A stretch of DNA of 37,950 bases from Euprymna scolopes (Eukaryota; Mollusca; Cephalopoda; Sepiida; Sepiolidae), in the NCBI GenBank assembly GCA_024364805.1, contig CM044508.1:47181014-47218963 (forward strand), given 5' to 3'. A program made the position numbers and the translations under genes. The notes below the pieces were generated by a model, which saw only the letters and a program-made list of their open reading frames with translations, was not told the origin of the DNA and ran no database searches. Shown piece after piece: positions 10,787 through 20,690 of this stretch. The stretch's first letter is position 1. Each line of letters begins with the position of its first letter.

Positions 10787-11540
10787 TTTTAGTGGATGGC
10801 TTACGTTTTGGGGAGGCCACATGTTTTGACAAGCTTCTGTGTTTGACTATTACTCCTGGTCTGAAATGGAACACTTACATCAGAGATGTTGCCATGGTGG
10901 CTGGGAGGGTGGTGCGATCTTTCTACGCCCCAGAAGATATCTCACTACTGATGCAATTCTCTATCTGTATAAAAGAAAAGTACGTCCAAGGATGAAGTAC
11001 TTCGGCCACATCTTGGCAGGATCTGCTAAAAACAGCCTATCCTTCCTTGACAGAGTACAAAATAAACTTCGTAGCTTAGTGTGGGATGCCTTTTTCTCTT
11101 CCTTACAGCCTCTCTCCCAAGAAGAGACGTTGCGAGCCTGTCTTTGTTTTATCGTTATTTTCATGGCAGGTGCTCGTCTGAGCTTCAATTTATGGTCGCC
11201 CCTCGCCAATCTTTCACGAAAAACACCCGTTTGGCTGAAACCACTGTCTTTAATTTTCCCCACTCTTCATCTGCACCTAAATCCAAGCGTAGATTCCATG
11301 AGCAGAACTTCTTTCTTAGAAGTGCAGGACTGTGTAACTCTCTCCCGATTGCCTGTTTCCCACCTAACCACAAATTGGATGTCTTCAATTCCAACATAAA
11401 CAAATTCCTGATAAACCGCCCCCTTAAGTAAGATACTTTGTCGAATCTCCAATGATGACGATTATTACGATACTATCGCATTGATTACTGTATACGCAAT
11501 AACCCTTATCCCTGAGTGACTTCCGGGCCCTAATAATAAA
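10787..11540 (+). mobile_element. Jockey-like LINE, 3' end
   Basis: A 5'-truncated LINE: C-terminal part of ORF2 and 3' UTR. It contains MDGLRFGEATCFDKLL and TPGLKWNTYIRDVAM (10792-10890), FLDRVQNKLRSLVWD (about 11046-11091), RRDVASLSLFYRYFHGRCS (about 11120-11176) and the closing FNSNINKFLINRPLK ending at a stop near 11431. These segments alternate between three frames, so there are at least three frameshifts. The 3' UTR ends with CTAATAATAAAAA near 11540. It is the same family as the minus-strand copy at 17084-18450: both carry the diagnostic GEA-CF-KLL block and similar DNA around it. No RT active site is present in this piece. Confidence 0.85.
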
Positions 11541-13585
11541 AACAGGCCATATCGTCGTATATTGACGACATTTTTGTGAATGAGATCCTGATGTCTGCAC
11601 AGACGGTGAAATAACACTTTGAGAGCTTCGGGCTGTCGTGCAAGGAGCCAGAGCGCCTGCAAGATGGAGCGAAAGTTCTTGGCTTGCATGTGAGCGGCAG
11701 TATAGATTGACACTGCTTGGGAAGAGGTGGTGACATCCCAGAAGTTCCATCCAACATCACACGTCGGAGCGTTTTTTCAATCTGCGGAAAACTGGTGGGG
11801 CACTTCCCCGTGTGTGGGTGGTCTGGGTGGCGGTGGCAGCTATAAAGCGAAGTGCGACTTCTATGTCAACGGGATTGGATGATGAGGTACGCGATTCCGC
11901 CCTGCAAAGCATGCTGGATGAAGCTGTAGCCAGAGTGACTGACGATGACTCTGTGCGAGGGAGCTGGTGCGTCCAGGGGAGCGAGTTTACAGTTTGTATG
12001 GACGCCAGCTCACTTGCCCTTGACGTTGCTTATGCGGTCAGCAGATTTATCGTAGAAGATTCTGATGGCCATAAAATGACGCCGGGCACATAAAACTGGC
12101 TGAGCTTGATGCTACACTGAAATGGGGTAAAACTGGCGCTTCAGTGGAAGGCTAGAGTGCTACACAGATTGCGTTTGTGCATCGGTGAATAACCGATGCC
12201 TTGAGTAGGAAAGCACGGTTGACAACGAGGGCATCGGCCGAAATGTTAATACGGAGACGACTTGCTACCCTGACCGAGATCATCAAGGAATTCAACCTGG
12301 CCGTAGATGTAACACTCGTGCAGTCCTTTCAGAATAGACCTAATCGCTTAACCAGAGTGGCACGCCGTTGGCTGAACCTGCTGAAAGAAGTGAACGAACC
12401 GGCACCTGTGAATTTCGCCGCGGTGGGGCGTCGGCTTAGCCCGAACCGTATTGCTAATGTCCATTGCCAAAGCGGGCACCCCAGTGTAAACCGAACCCTT
12501 TAATTCGCTAGACTGGTCGACCCCTATGTGTTTAAGAGGGGCGTGAAATATGTTGTGAGTAGCTGCGAAACCTGTCGGTCGATCGACTCAGCACCTGTCC
12601 GGTGGTAGAAAGGGAAAACTGAGTGTGAGAGGAAATTGGAACAGGTTCGCAATTGACGTAACGCACCAAAACAGGGGCCATTTTTTGACGCTCATAGATT
12701 GCAGACCGTCTAGATGGCATTGTTGCAGCCCCTTCGCCGGCAGGACTCGGCCGCCGTTGTCCGTGAGTGTGGTCCCGCTTCTGAGATACTGACCGACAAT
12801 GGCACCACCTTTGTTAGCGAGCAGTTCGAAGAGTTCGCAGACAGCTGGGGTATACGTCTGCGATTTCGATGCGGGAATGGAATTATTGAGAGAAACAACA
12901 GGACCGTCAAGACCATCGCAGCTAGGAAGGGGTGTGCGGTGCCTGAGACGGTCTATTGGTATAATGGAAACCCTTAAGGACGACATTTAATCCTCTATTG
13001 CGCCAGCCGAATCACTGCACAGATACCACGTCAGGGTGAGAGGCATGGAAGCAAGCCCACTACCCGAGGCAAAGGCGACGAGAGAGAGTATCAAAGAGGG
13101 GTATGTCGTCTGGGTTAAGAACCCCCGCGGCAATGCACCACACGCTACGGAACCGGGCGTGTTACTGAGGTGATCAGCCTGCAATCGGTGCGGGTTGGCG
13201 GGGGGCCCGTCACATCAAGAATATTCGATTGACATCACAAGCGCAACCTCCACTCGAGACTGGATCCGAGACCATCATTCTGTGTTACGCCGACTTCGTC
13301 AGACAGCGACCCTGAGATTAGCAGCCTCGGATTCACCGACCCTGAAACCGAAGACGAAAGCACAGGCGAGGACGAAGCCTCCGATCTCCTTCTCCGAACA
13401 AGCATCCGAAGAAAAAAGCCACCGGGTCCCTGCCCTCTCTGTGATGGTGATATCAGGACGGAGTGTGGCGAAAATTGTAGGAACGTAGGCTTACCTCTTA
13501 AACGGCCTCGGTGTGCCCTTTGCCGACGCAGCGTCATGATGCTGAAAAGGATCAAAGATGGCGCCTGCGGCCTTATATAACAATG
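11540..13585 (+). mobile_element. LTR-element pol fossil, GC-rich
   Basis: Remains of the pol region of an LTR retroelement. From left to right: the end of a reverse transcriptase (YIDDIFVNE, about 11551), a region with RNase H character (about 11985-12240), then an integrase with an H-H/C-C type zinc segment (about 12460-12580) and a DDE core (ILTDNGTTF about 12787, then a region with RNNRTVKTIAARKG about 12892). A C-terminal tail ends in ACGLI at a stop near 13578. The family is Ty3/gypsy-like by integrase; a BEL-like assignment is not excluded. It is broken in several places and lacks the first half of pol. No LTR was identified at either end. It is clearly GC-richer than its surroundings. 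Confidence 0.85.
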
Positions 13586-16500
13586 CAGTCTTGCAGAATG
13601 TCGTGTGCTCTCGCGCATGTAAGCAAATATGTAAAGTTGGAGAAGTCATCTTTTATAAAAACAGGTCACTGGAGCAGATTAGAAAGACGTGAAAACGAGT
13701 CTAAAGAAAGTGCTGACGGACGACGCTGCTGCAGTGAGCTGAGGTTTTGTGTACTCTTTTTTTCTTTGCAACAACAAGTAAATAAGATGAAGAAAACCGC
13801 ATCATGTATAGCTAAAAGGCAATTGAAATCATGTATGCAACGCCACAAAAATAAGGAAGAAAATATGACACAGTATGTTATGAAACCTTCAAAAGTATAA
13901 CAAAATATGCCGTGATTGTGAAAAATGTTTATTCCTATTAGACAAGCGCATGAACAAAAATCTCTGTTGTACCTCGCTTAAGACTCCATATTATTAAGAC
14001 AAAAAACTAACCGTACTCAGTTTAGACTAAAATCACTTAACGCTAACGTATAACGATAGGTAGATGTTTTAATTGCGTCAAAATTTATTGCGCCAACTCT
14101 AACTTCACTGTCGTCACCTGTATAAGTAAATGATGGCATTTGACTACTCAAGGATTTCACTACACATTTAACGATAAATCAGACACAAAAAGTCTTAATT
14201 ACACATGAGCACTCTTCCTCGGCAGATATTTGCTCGCCATTCCTTAACATTTAATAAAACAACCGCATATATCTAATTACTATGCAAAACTTCAAATGTA
14301 CATATACATAACATTCTTTATAAAACCACATCACATTAGTTTTCTGGAAATTTGCTTTATATTACGCGCTTGCAAGTCAATAGTATCTTTCGTTTAAACT
14401 AGTCTCGATCCTTTCATACGCCAGGATTGATGGCTAACAAGTCTACCTTTCATTCGAATGAGTTATTTTTCATCGTGTTCAAAAACGAGCAACTGTCTGA
14501 AAACAAACCACAGAAACGTCCGAATAAGTTCACTTGGTTTATTGGATCATCCGCAAAAAGTCAATTTCTGTAGAATCGACCACGTTCAGATTGTATATTC
14601 GAATAGAGCAACAGAACACCATCCAGAATGATCAGAGGATCGTTTCTCAGAAACTCAGAATGTGAAGCCTTGTTTTTCTCCACAATTACGAAACCCCGAA
14701 AACACATATAAACTAAATATGGTTTTATCACACCAACATATGTAAAAATGTTGATATTCTAAATATAAATACATCTTTACACTAGAATCAGTTCTCATAA
14801 CAATTATGTCACAAACAACGACGATGCGATTAATAAAAATGATTTTGATGCAGCTCTCAAATACAATTGTCAATCTCCACGACCTTATTCAAATCTTGCA
14901 TAAAAATAGTGAAACCCCCTTCACAAACAATACAAGAATAACTTAGCATGAGTAACAACACCTGCCCAGATACGGAATTTATAAAATTAAATGTTTTTTA
15001 TACATTAATTTCTATGTCAATATATAATTCTGTATTAACGAGCATAAACAGAAGTTCAAGCACTAGTCACACGTGGAGATTTTAAACAAAGTTTATACCG
15101 TAGAAAATGTACATCCTCAAAAATGAATCTGCCATACCGTAAATTCATAAAATATCGCTCATTCTTTTGTTATCAAACTAATACTATTAATGCAACGTGG
15201 TGGCTACATTTTCACTCGGAGAACACGTTGCGCGCAGAGAGGGTGGAAAACGAACTAAAAGGAAAATTAATTCGACTTATTTATGTTACTTTCACAACTA
15301 TGTCTTCATCTTTGTTTTAAAACTCTCTTCGTTCGCCATGTAATGTCGAACACGTGCTTATTTTTCCTCCGCGTTGTTACGTGTGGTCAAGTCCAATCGT
15401 CGCCATGCTTCACCTTACTTTCGTTGCCCACGCAGTTCCATATCTCTGTCCGCTTTTCTTTTCCTTTTCTTCTTCAATTGTGACGTCATCTCCCGCTACT
15501 GCTTGGTTCTTTGCACAGGTTAGCTGGATCCGTTTCTGTGTTCGTATCTCTGAATTCGTTACAAATCACTTCTGCAATTTTTTTTTACATGAATTTATTA
15601 AATCCTGTGCCAAGATAATGCACTAAAACAAGAAAAAAAACAACACAAAAGTCCAAGCAAAAACATTAATTAATAAAGTCAAAGAATATGTTTTAGTGTA
15701 TATTTGTTTGACAGTTTAATTTTACGTTTTTCGTCAGAATTAACTTTTTTCTTTATTTTTCTATTTCTTTCTTAATAAAATGAATTCCAATGTATTTTTC
15801 TAAATATTCAAAGGCAACATTTTATGGCACTGAAAGAAAGAAAAACTAAGTTTACTGCTTAAATAACGCTAATGTATTTTTTTTAATGTCAGAAATTCCG
15901 CTGAATCAGTTGGGAAGTCTTTCAGCTTAATTGCTCAAGATTAAATTTCCAATGCTAACAATATGTTACAAAACCAATTCAATCGAAGCAAGACTAAATC
16001 CTAATTCTGTCTTTTATGCTCGTTAGTCTCACGTCGGTAACTCTCCCAGACGGGGGATTTTTCTTTTAGTAATAAAGTCAGTTTATTACTTATCTTGGCA
16101 ATCTTCATAAAAGATGTTAATTTTAGTTTAAGATTACTTTAATGATTTTCTTCTCTTGCATTCTGTTCTTTCACAACTTTCGTTTCTTACTCCTCCATCA
16201 TATCAGCTGTATCTACTATTTCTCTACGTTTGATAGATTTTCACACCGATTTTTTAGTTTTTTTGATAAAATCTTACTCTCTGAATTTTTGACTAAACTA
16301 GTTAGCATAAACTCCCGTTTACTCATAAGATCTATGTGTCTTTTAGCTGACAAACCCCTTGTGACGGGATTACACGATGCAGCACTAGTAAAACTAAACT
16401 TTTGCTTAGTCCAGCCACCATTTATTAGAACACTACTCCATATATCTGTATTTATTTATTAACACAACAATTACATGTAACAATTAATACATTCACTGAA

Positions 16501-16921
16501 ACACGTAATTTTATAACTGTCGGAACGCTGAAACTTGCATTATATTTCTTTGTATGCGCATTTGTATTTGTGCGTGTTATTTACATATGTGGATCTGTGT
16601 ACGTTGATATTGCTACGCTTTTGTATGTATTGCTACATACATATTCACTAGTTTTAGTTCGTTGGGTGTGTACATTTACATTTCGTATATACGAGTATTG
16701 AATGGGCACACGTCAATATAAGACGTGAATATTTACGAATGTTGTGTTCGGCGATAATATCGAATTGAATTGTCTGTGGTGCTACTTATCTAAATTTACT
16801 CTGACTTTTACGTAACTTTTATATACATTACATTCGCTTTGCATTCAATCTTTTGTCTTATCTCAATCCCTACGGACAGTTTTTCTTTATTTATCGTCTC
16901 CTTAATTTGAATTAGATAAAA
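13586..16921. other. AT-rich, nothing recognised
   Basis: No recognisable gene. Open frames such as 13511-13900 (which starts in the pol fossil's tail), 15354-15626 and 16142-16462 on the plus strand lack motifs and look like chance. A perfect 8-bp inverted repeat, TGTATGTA / TACATACA, lies near 16623-16642. Confidence 0.55.
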
Positions 16922-17083
16922 GTTTATGTATAAACTGTGTCAACCGTGTTATTGCAGATTACTAAACTATCAATATTTCACTAAATATACGTCACACAAA
17001 AATGCAAATTTTATCATCAAATTACTGTGTCAAGGTTAGATATTTCCCAAAAGTTTATTCAAATCCATGCGATAATCACAATT
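16922..17083 (-). repeat. Left inverted repeat of Tc1-like element
   Basis: Reverse complement of 19640-19808 with many substitutions. The best block, GTGACGTATATTTAGTGAAA, is identical in the two when this copy is read on the minus strand. The inner side stops abruptly at the LINE poly(A) tail. Confidence 0.7.
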
Positions 17084-18450
17084 TTTTTGTTTTTTTTATA
17101 TAGGAATCCCCACTCATCAAGGCGAAGAGGGCACTCGAGGATAAGTGTTAAAGAGTCTACAATAGAAATTGGACAATATAGTAATCGTTAATAATGGAAA
17201 TTCGGTAAATTTGTTAAATTATATGTTACGTTAGACTTTAAGACAACCGTATTGTAGTCAGCTGGAAAGCAGGAAAACGGAAGACAATTCCATAGGCGTG
17301 CAGTTCTAAGAAATCATGGAATATACGTTTAGTTTTAGACACAGATAAAGTGTAAGGGAAATTAGTGATAGTGTTTTCTGCCAAACGGGTGTTTATTGTG
17401 AAAGTTTGTAAGAAGGGACCATAAATTAGAGCTCAGCCGAGCACTTGCCATGAAAATAACGATAAAGCAGAAACAAACTCGCAACATCTCTTCTGTGAGA
17501 AAGAGGTTGCAGGGAAGAGAAAATGACATCCCCTCCGAGGCTAAGAGGTCTATTTTGAACTCTATCAAGGATAAGTCCTTTCTAGCAGCTCCTGCCTGAA
17601 CAGTACTTCATCCTTGAACGTACTTGGCTTTTATATAGATAGAGAATTGCATATGCAGTGATATATCTACTAGATCGAGAGAAGGATTCCACCATTATTC
17701 CAGTGGCCTTTGCAACGGATTTAATGTATGTGCTCCATTTAAGATCGGGAGTAAAAATCAAGTCCAGAAGCTTGGCAAAACATGAGGCCTCCCCAAGACG
17801 AGAGCCATTCATTTAAATTGATGCCAGATAGGGATCAAAGCGTTGACGATGTAAAGATAAAAGCTTGGGTTTAGATGCATTAAAAGTAACAAGCCACCCC
17901 TTTCCTCATTGTACAATTTGCTCAAGGTCAGAGGAAAGAGAATCGGAGAGAACTTTAGAGATAACCGTTTACGGTCTTAGATGCGTTACCATAGATAGTA
18001 GTGTCATCAGTATAAATGTCTACGAATGATGTAAGGATGTGATTTGGAAGATCATTAATGTAGATCAGGAAGAGAGTTGGGTCCTGGATGAAGCCCTGAG
18101 GGACTCCAGCATTAATACTGAGAGCTTTTTGCTTCTGCTCATCAACCACTACTCTTATGAACCTATCAGAGAGAAAGGATTAAATAATTGAGAATACATT
18201 TCCAGGAATACCGTAGCTGGAGATCTTGTAAAGTAAACCTTTATGCCATACTCTATCAAAGACCTTTGATATGTCAAGATCAATTGCCCTATAAAGATAG
18301 CCTCCGTCGAGAGATTCGCTAATCCTATGAGATATAACTGTAAGCACATATGTTGTAGATCTAGCAGAACGGAAACCATATTGCGTGTCACTAATAAGGT
18401 TATTTTTGCTGAGATGGTTTATTACTTCTCTATTTCACACAGATTCCAGA
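17084..18450 (-). mobile_element. Jockey-like LINE, antisense, 5' truncated
   Basis: Read on the minus strand it carries the RT: YGFRSARSTTYVLTVISHRI (about 18378-18320), LDISKVFDRVWHKGLL (about 18283-18235), INAGVPQGFIQDPTLF (about 18118-18070) and YTDDTTIYG (about 18014-17988). Motif A aspartate and the DD pair are both kept. It continues with FNASKPKLLSL, GEASCFAKLL, DRVQN and SLQPLSHRRDVASL, then RTARLWNCLPFSCFP (about 17307-17263). A TAA interrupts the frame after GNVFSII, and later segments lie in other frames. The 3' tail is A-rich, seen on the plus strand as a T-run at 17081-17097. The family is that of 10787-11540. The 5' limit is uncertain (18.43-18.60 kb). Confidence 0.85.
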
Positions 18451-19489
18451 CATTGGATTTATTATCATGGAATTTTGACTGTCCGTCGCTTTATTGGACG
18501 TCTTTATAACTGCCAAAATAGCGCGATTAACGGTTATCGAAAGAAGAAAGGATTGTAGCTAGACCCGCAGAAGGATTGTTCATCAAAGATTAAGCTCTGG
18601 AGATGGAAAGGGATCCAAGAACTTTTGCCTCATTTCTGAAAACCCCTAATACCAAATCCAGAAAGGATAAGGGCACCAGAAGCAACCTTTCAACCGGAAA
18701 ATTCGTAAGGAAGTCAACCGAAACCCAAACAACACCAGTGCTTCCATTTTTGCTAGCTGGAATCGCTCCAAGATCCAGACAGGTCCGATGTAATGTGTTG
18801 AATGAGATTGCAAGAGAACATCAAAATTGTTCAAAGGTCTTCATTAAGTAAACAACATAGGGTAAAACGAAAGACCTGAGCACAGAATTATATGAACATC
18901 GATTTCTAACGTGCCCTATTTACATATAGGACCCGTGCTACTCTTGGCGGTCCGGGTGGATGGGATTCGCACGGAACTTCAACCCCTTACAGAGTTCATC
19001 GCCAACCAGGAGTTGAAGTCATCATGTTTTTGGTGGGAATCTTTGAGGATAAGTTGGTTGAACCATTCCCAGTTTCACTGGGTGTAAAACTTACCAGAAA
19101 TGCGTACACGGCCTTTTTGGGCAAACATTTTTCACTATGGCTAGATAACCTACGATTGTTACGTCGCTTTCAGATGATTTTTATGCATGGCAATGCACCA
19201 TCCCATCATGCGAGGGCGACTGCAGCTTTCCTTGAATCTATGGGCTTCTTTGGAGAAACTCTCATAACCTGACCACCGTGTTCTCCAGACCTTAACCCCA
19301 TCTCTGGTAAATATTAAAAAAGAGGAGTTCATGAGGAAGGAGAGAAATTTACTTAATATGATACCTTGTAGGGAACATAGTTGATATTACTAGAGCCATA
19401 ACACCTTTTCGAGATGAAACAATTGATTACTCCGGGGGGCAAATGTTGTTTTAAGTCATTTTAAAAATAGTGGATATGTCGATAAATAA
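18451..19489 (+). pseudogene. Tc1-like transposase, decayed
   Basis: Plus-strand transposase remnant. The best part, from RATLGGPGGW (about 18937) through GIFEDKL (about 19039) to FMHGNAPSHHARATAAFLES (about 19180-19240) and PPCSPDLNPI (about 19273-19302), matches the catalytic core. The canonical HDNAPSH has become HGNAPSH (catalytic Asp to Gly). NPIEN is NPISG (catalytic Glu lost). The Trp before PPCSPDLNP is TGA. Further stops follow. The usual C-terminus survives in another frame as GYVDK and TAA at 19487-19489. Upstream, 18603-18848 is open and ends AREHQNCSKVFI, like the segment before the first catalytic Asp; that part is a weaker call. Confidence 0.75.
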
Positions 19490-19639
19490 TTCATTTATTT
19501 GAGGCTTAGCACCTGACAGGAAACTATAACTAAATATAAAGTTCGCATGATAAGACATTGTATTTTTGCATTAAAATGTTATTTTAAGATGCCTGCAATG
19601 AAGCGATGCACAGTGGAAATACCATGATAAAGAATTAAA

Positions 19640-19808
19640 TGTCATAACTTCGTGAATATTGCACGAATCTGAATAAAATTTCTGGAGATAACGAACCTTA
19701 AAACAGTCATTTGATGATATAAGTTTCATTTTGTTGTGACGTATATTTAGTGAAATATTGATATTTAACTAAACTGTAATAAAAAGATTGACGTAGTCTA
19801 CATATTAT
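19640..19808 (+). repeat. Right inverted repeat of Tc1-like element
   Basis: Matches the reverse complement of 16922-17083, with shared blocks such as GAATAAA, TTTGATGATA and GACGTATATTTAGTGAAATA. It begins about 150 bp after the transposase stop. Confidence 0.7.
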
Positions 19809-19859
19809 ATTCTGGAGTTTGGCTTTCAAGTCAACATTACTGCCTGATTAAGTGACGTC

Positions 19860-20690
19860 TTTAATTTGTTCGTTAGAGAGGATAAAATCTTGGACAAAAT
19901 TTATACAGTAGAGATGCATATTGATACAGGAATACATGAACCCATACAACGATGCCAGTATCGAACACTGGTCAAGTGAGAAAAATATAGATTTGTCAAT
20001 AACGAAATGAGTTGACCTGGTGTAATTGAGAGATACAAAAATCCGTGACGTTTTCCGATGGTTTAAATATGGTCGCAAGTGATTCTACGTTGATTTAAGA
20101 GCACTATATAAAATTACGAAGCAATACGCTCAAGCATTACCGGTTATTGATGATATATTAGTATCGCTTTGGTCAGCAAAGTACTTCCGGAAATTGAATT
20201 TATAGTAGGGTTACTGGCAGGTCAAACTGAGCAAGAACGATAAAGAGAAAACTGCGTTTATCTGCCACCGGGGTTATTTAACTTTAATCTGGTTCCGTTC
20301 GAACTCGCGAATGCTCCCCGAGTTTTCCAGGTGTTAAATGCAATTGTATTACTGGGTCAAAATAATTTGCTTTACTTTATTTGGACTATGTATTTATATT
20401 ATCCAATGCAATGGGATACCACTTAGATAACGAATTAAGTAATTTTCAGGAAAAATATTCGCAGGTTGAAACATTCTAAATGTGAGTTTTTCGAAAAAAA
20501 AATTCAGTTTCAAAGTAAGCGAAACGAGTATACACCCAGATTTGAACGAACCCAAATTTTAAAAAATCGATTTCGAATTCAACCACTGTGGAACATATGA
20601 CCTTACATTACTATCGATTTATTAGAATTATTTCTGATATCACGGTCACACTGCCCTATTTTGGAGTCGACTATACAACACCGATTATTA
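19860..20690 (+). mobile_element. Ty3/gypsy reverse transcriptase fossil
   Basis: A stretch of gypsy-type pol: the start of the RT (about 19890-20120), the palm with ALPVIDDILVSL and GYWQVKLSKNDKEKTAFIC (about 20130-20265), then PFELANAPRVFQ (about 20296-20331), a YLDYV active-site region (about 20380), KCEFFEKKIQF (about 20477) and a downstream YYRFIRIISDIT-like block (about 20609-20645). It is broken in several places. No protease, integrase or LTR was seen nearby. Old by appearance. It starts about 50 bp beyond the right end of the Tc1-like element. Confidence 0.85.

Larger units (their letters stand above)
16922..19808 (+). mobile_element. Tc1-like DNA transposon holding an antisense LINE
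   Basis: Diverged inverted repeats of about 160-170 bp (16922-17083 and 19640-19808) flank a decayed Tc1-type transposase on the plus strand. A Jockey-like LINE sits between the left inverted repeat and the transposase. Subtracting the LINE leaves about 1.5 kb, right for a Tc1/mariner element. The exact termini and TA duplications could not be fixed because both ends have drifted. An alternative is two unrelated copies of a short repeat that happen to flank the transposase. The position of the transposase, in sense and ending about 150 bp before the right repeat, makes the single-element reading better. Confidence 0.65.

Noticed and set aside
10961-11263. 100-codon minus-strand frame
   Set aside because: Antisense to the LINE 3' end at 10787-11540.
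12532-13618. Minus-strand frames (12588-12986, 13235-13618)
   Set aside because: Antisense to the GC-rich pol fossil, whose integrase motifs are on the plus strand.
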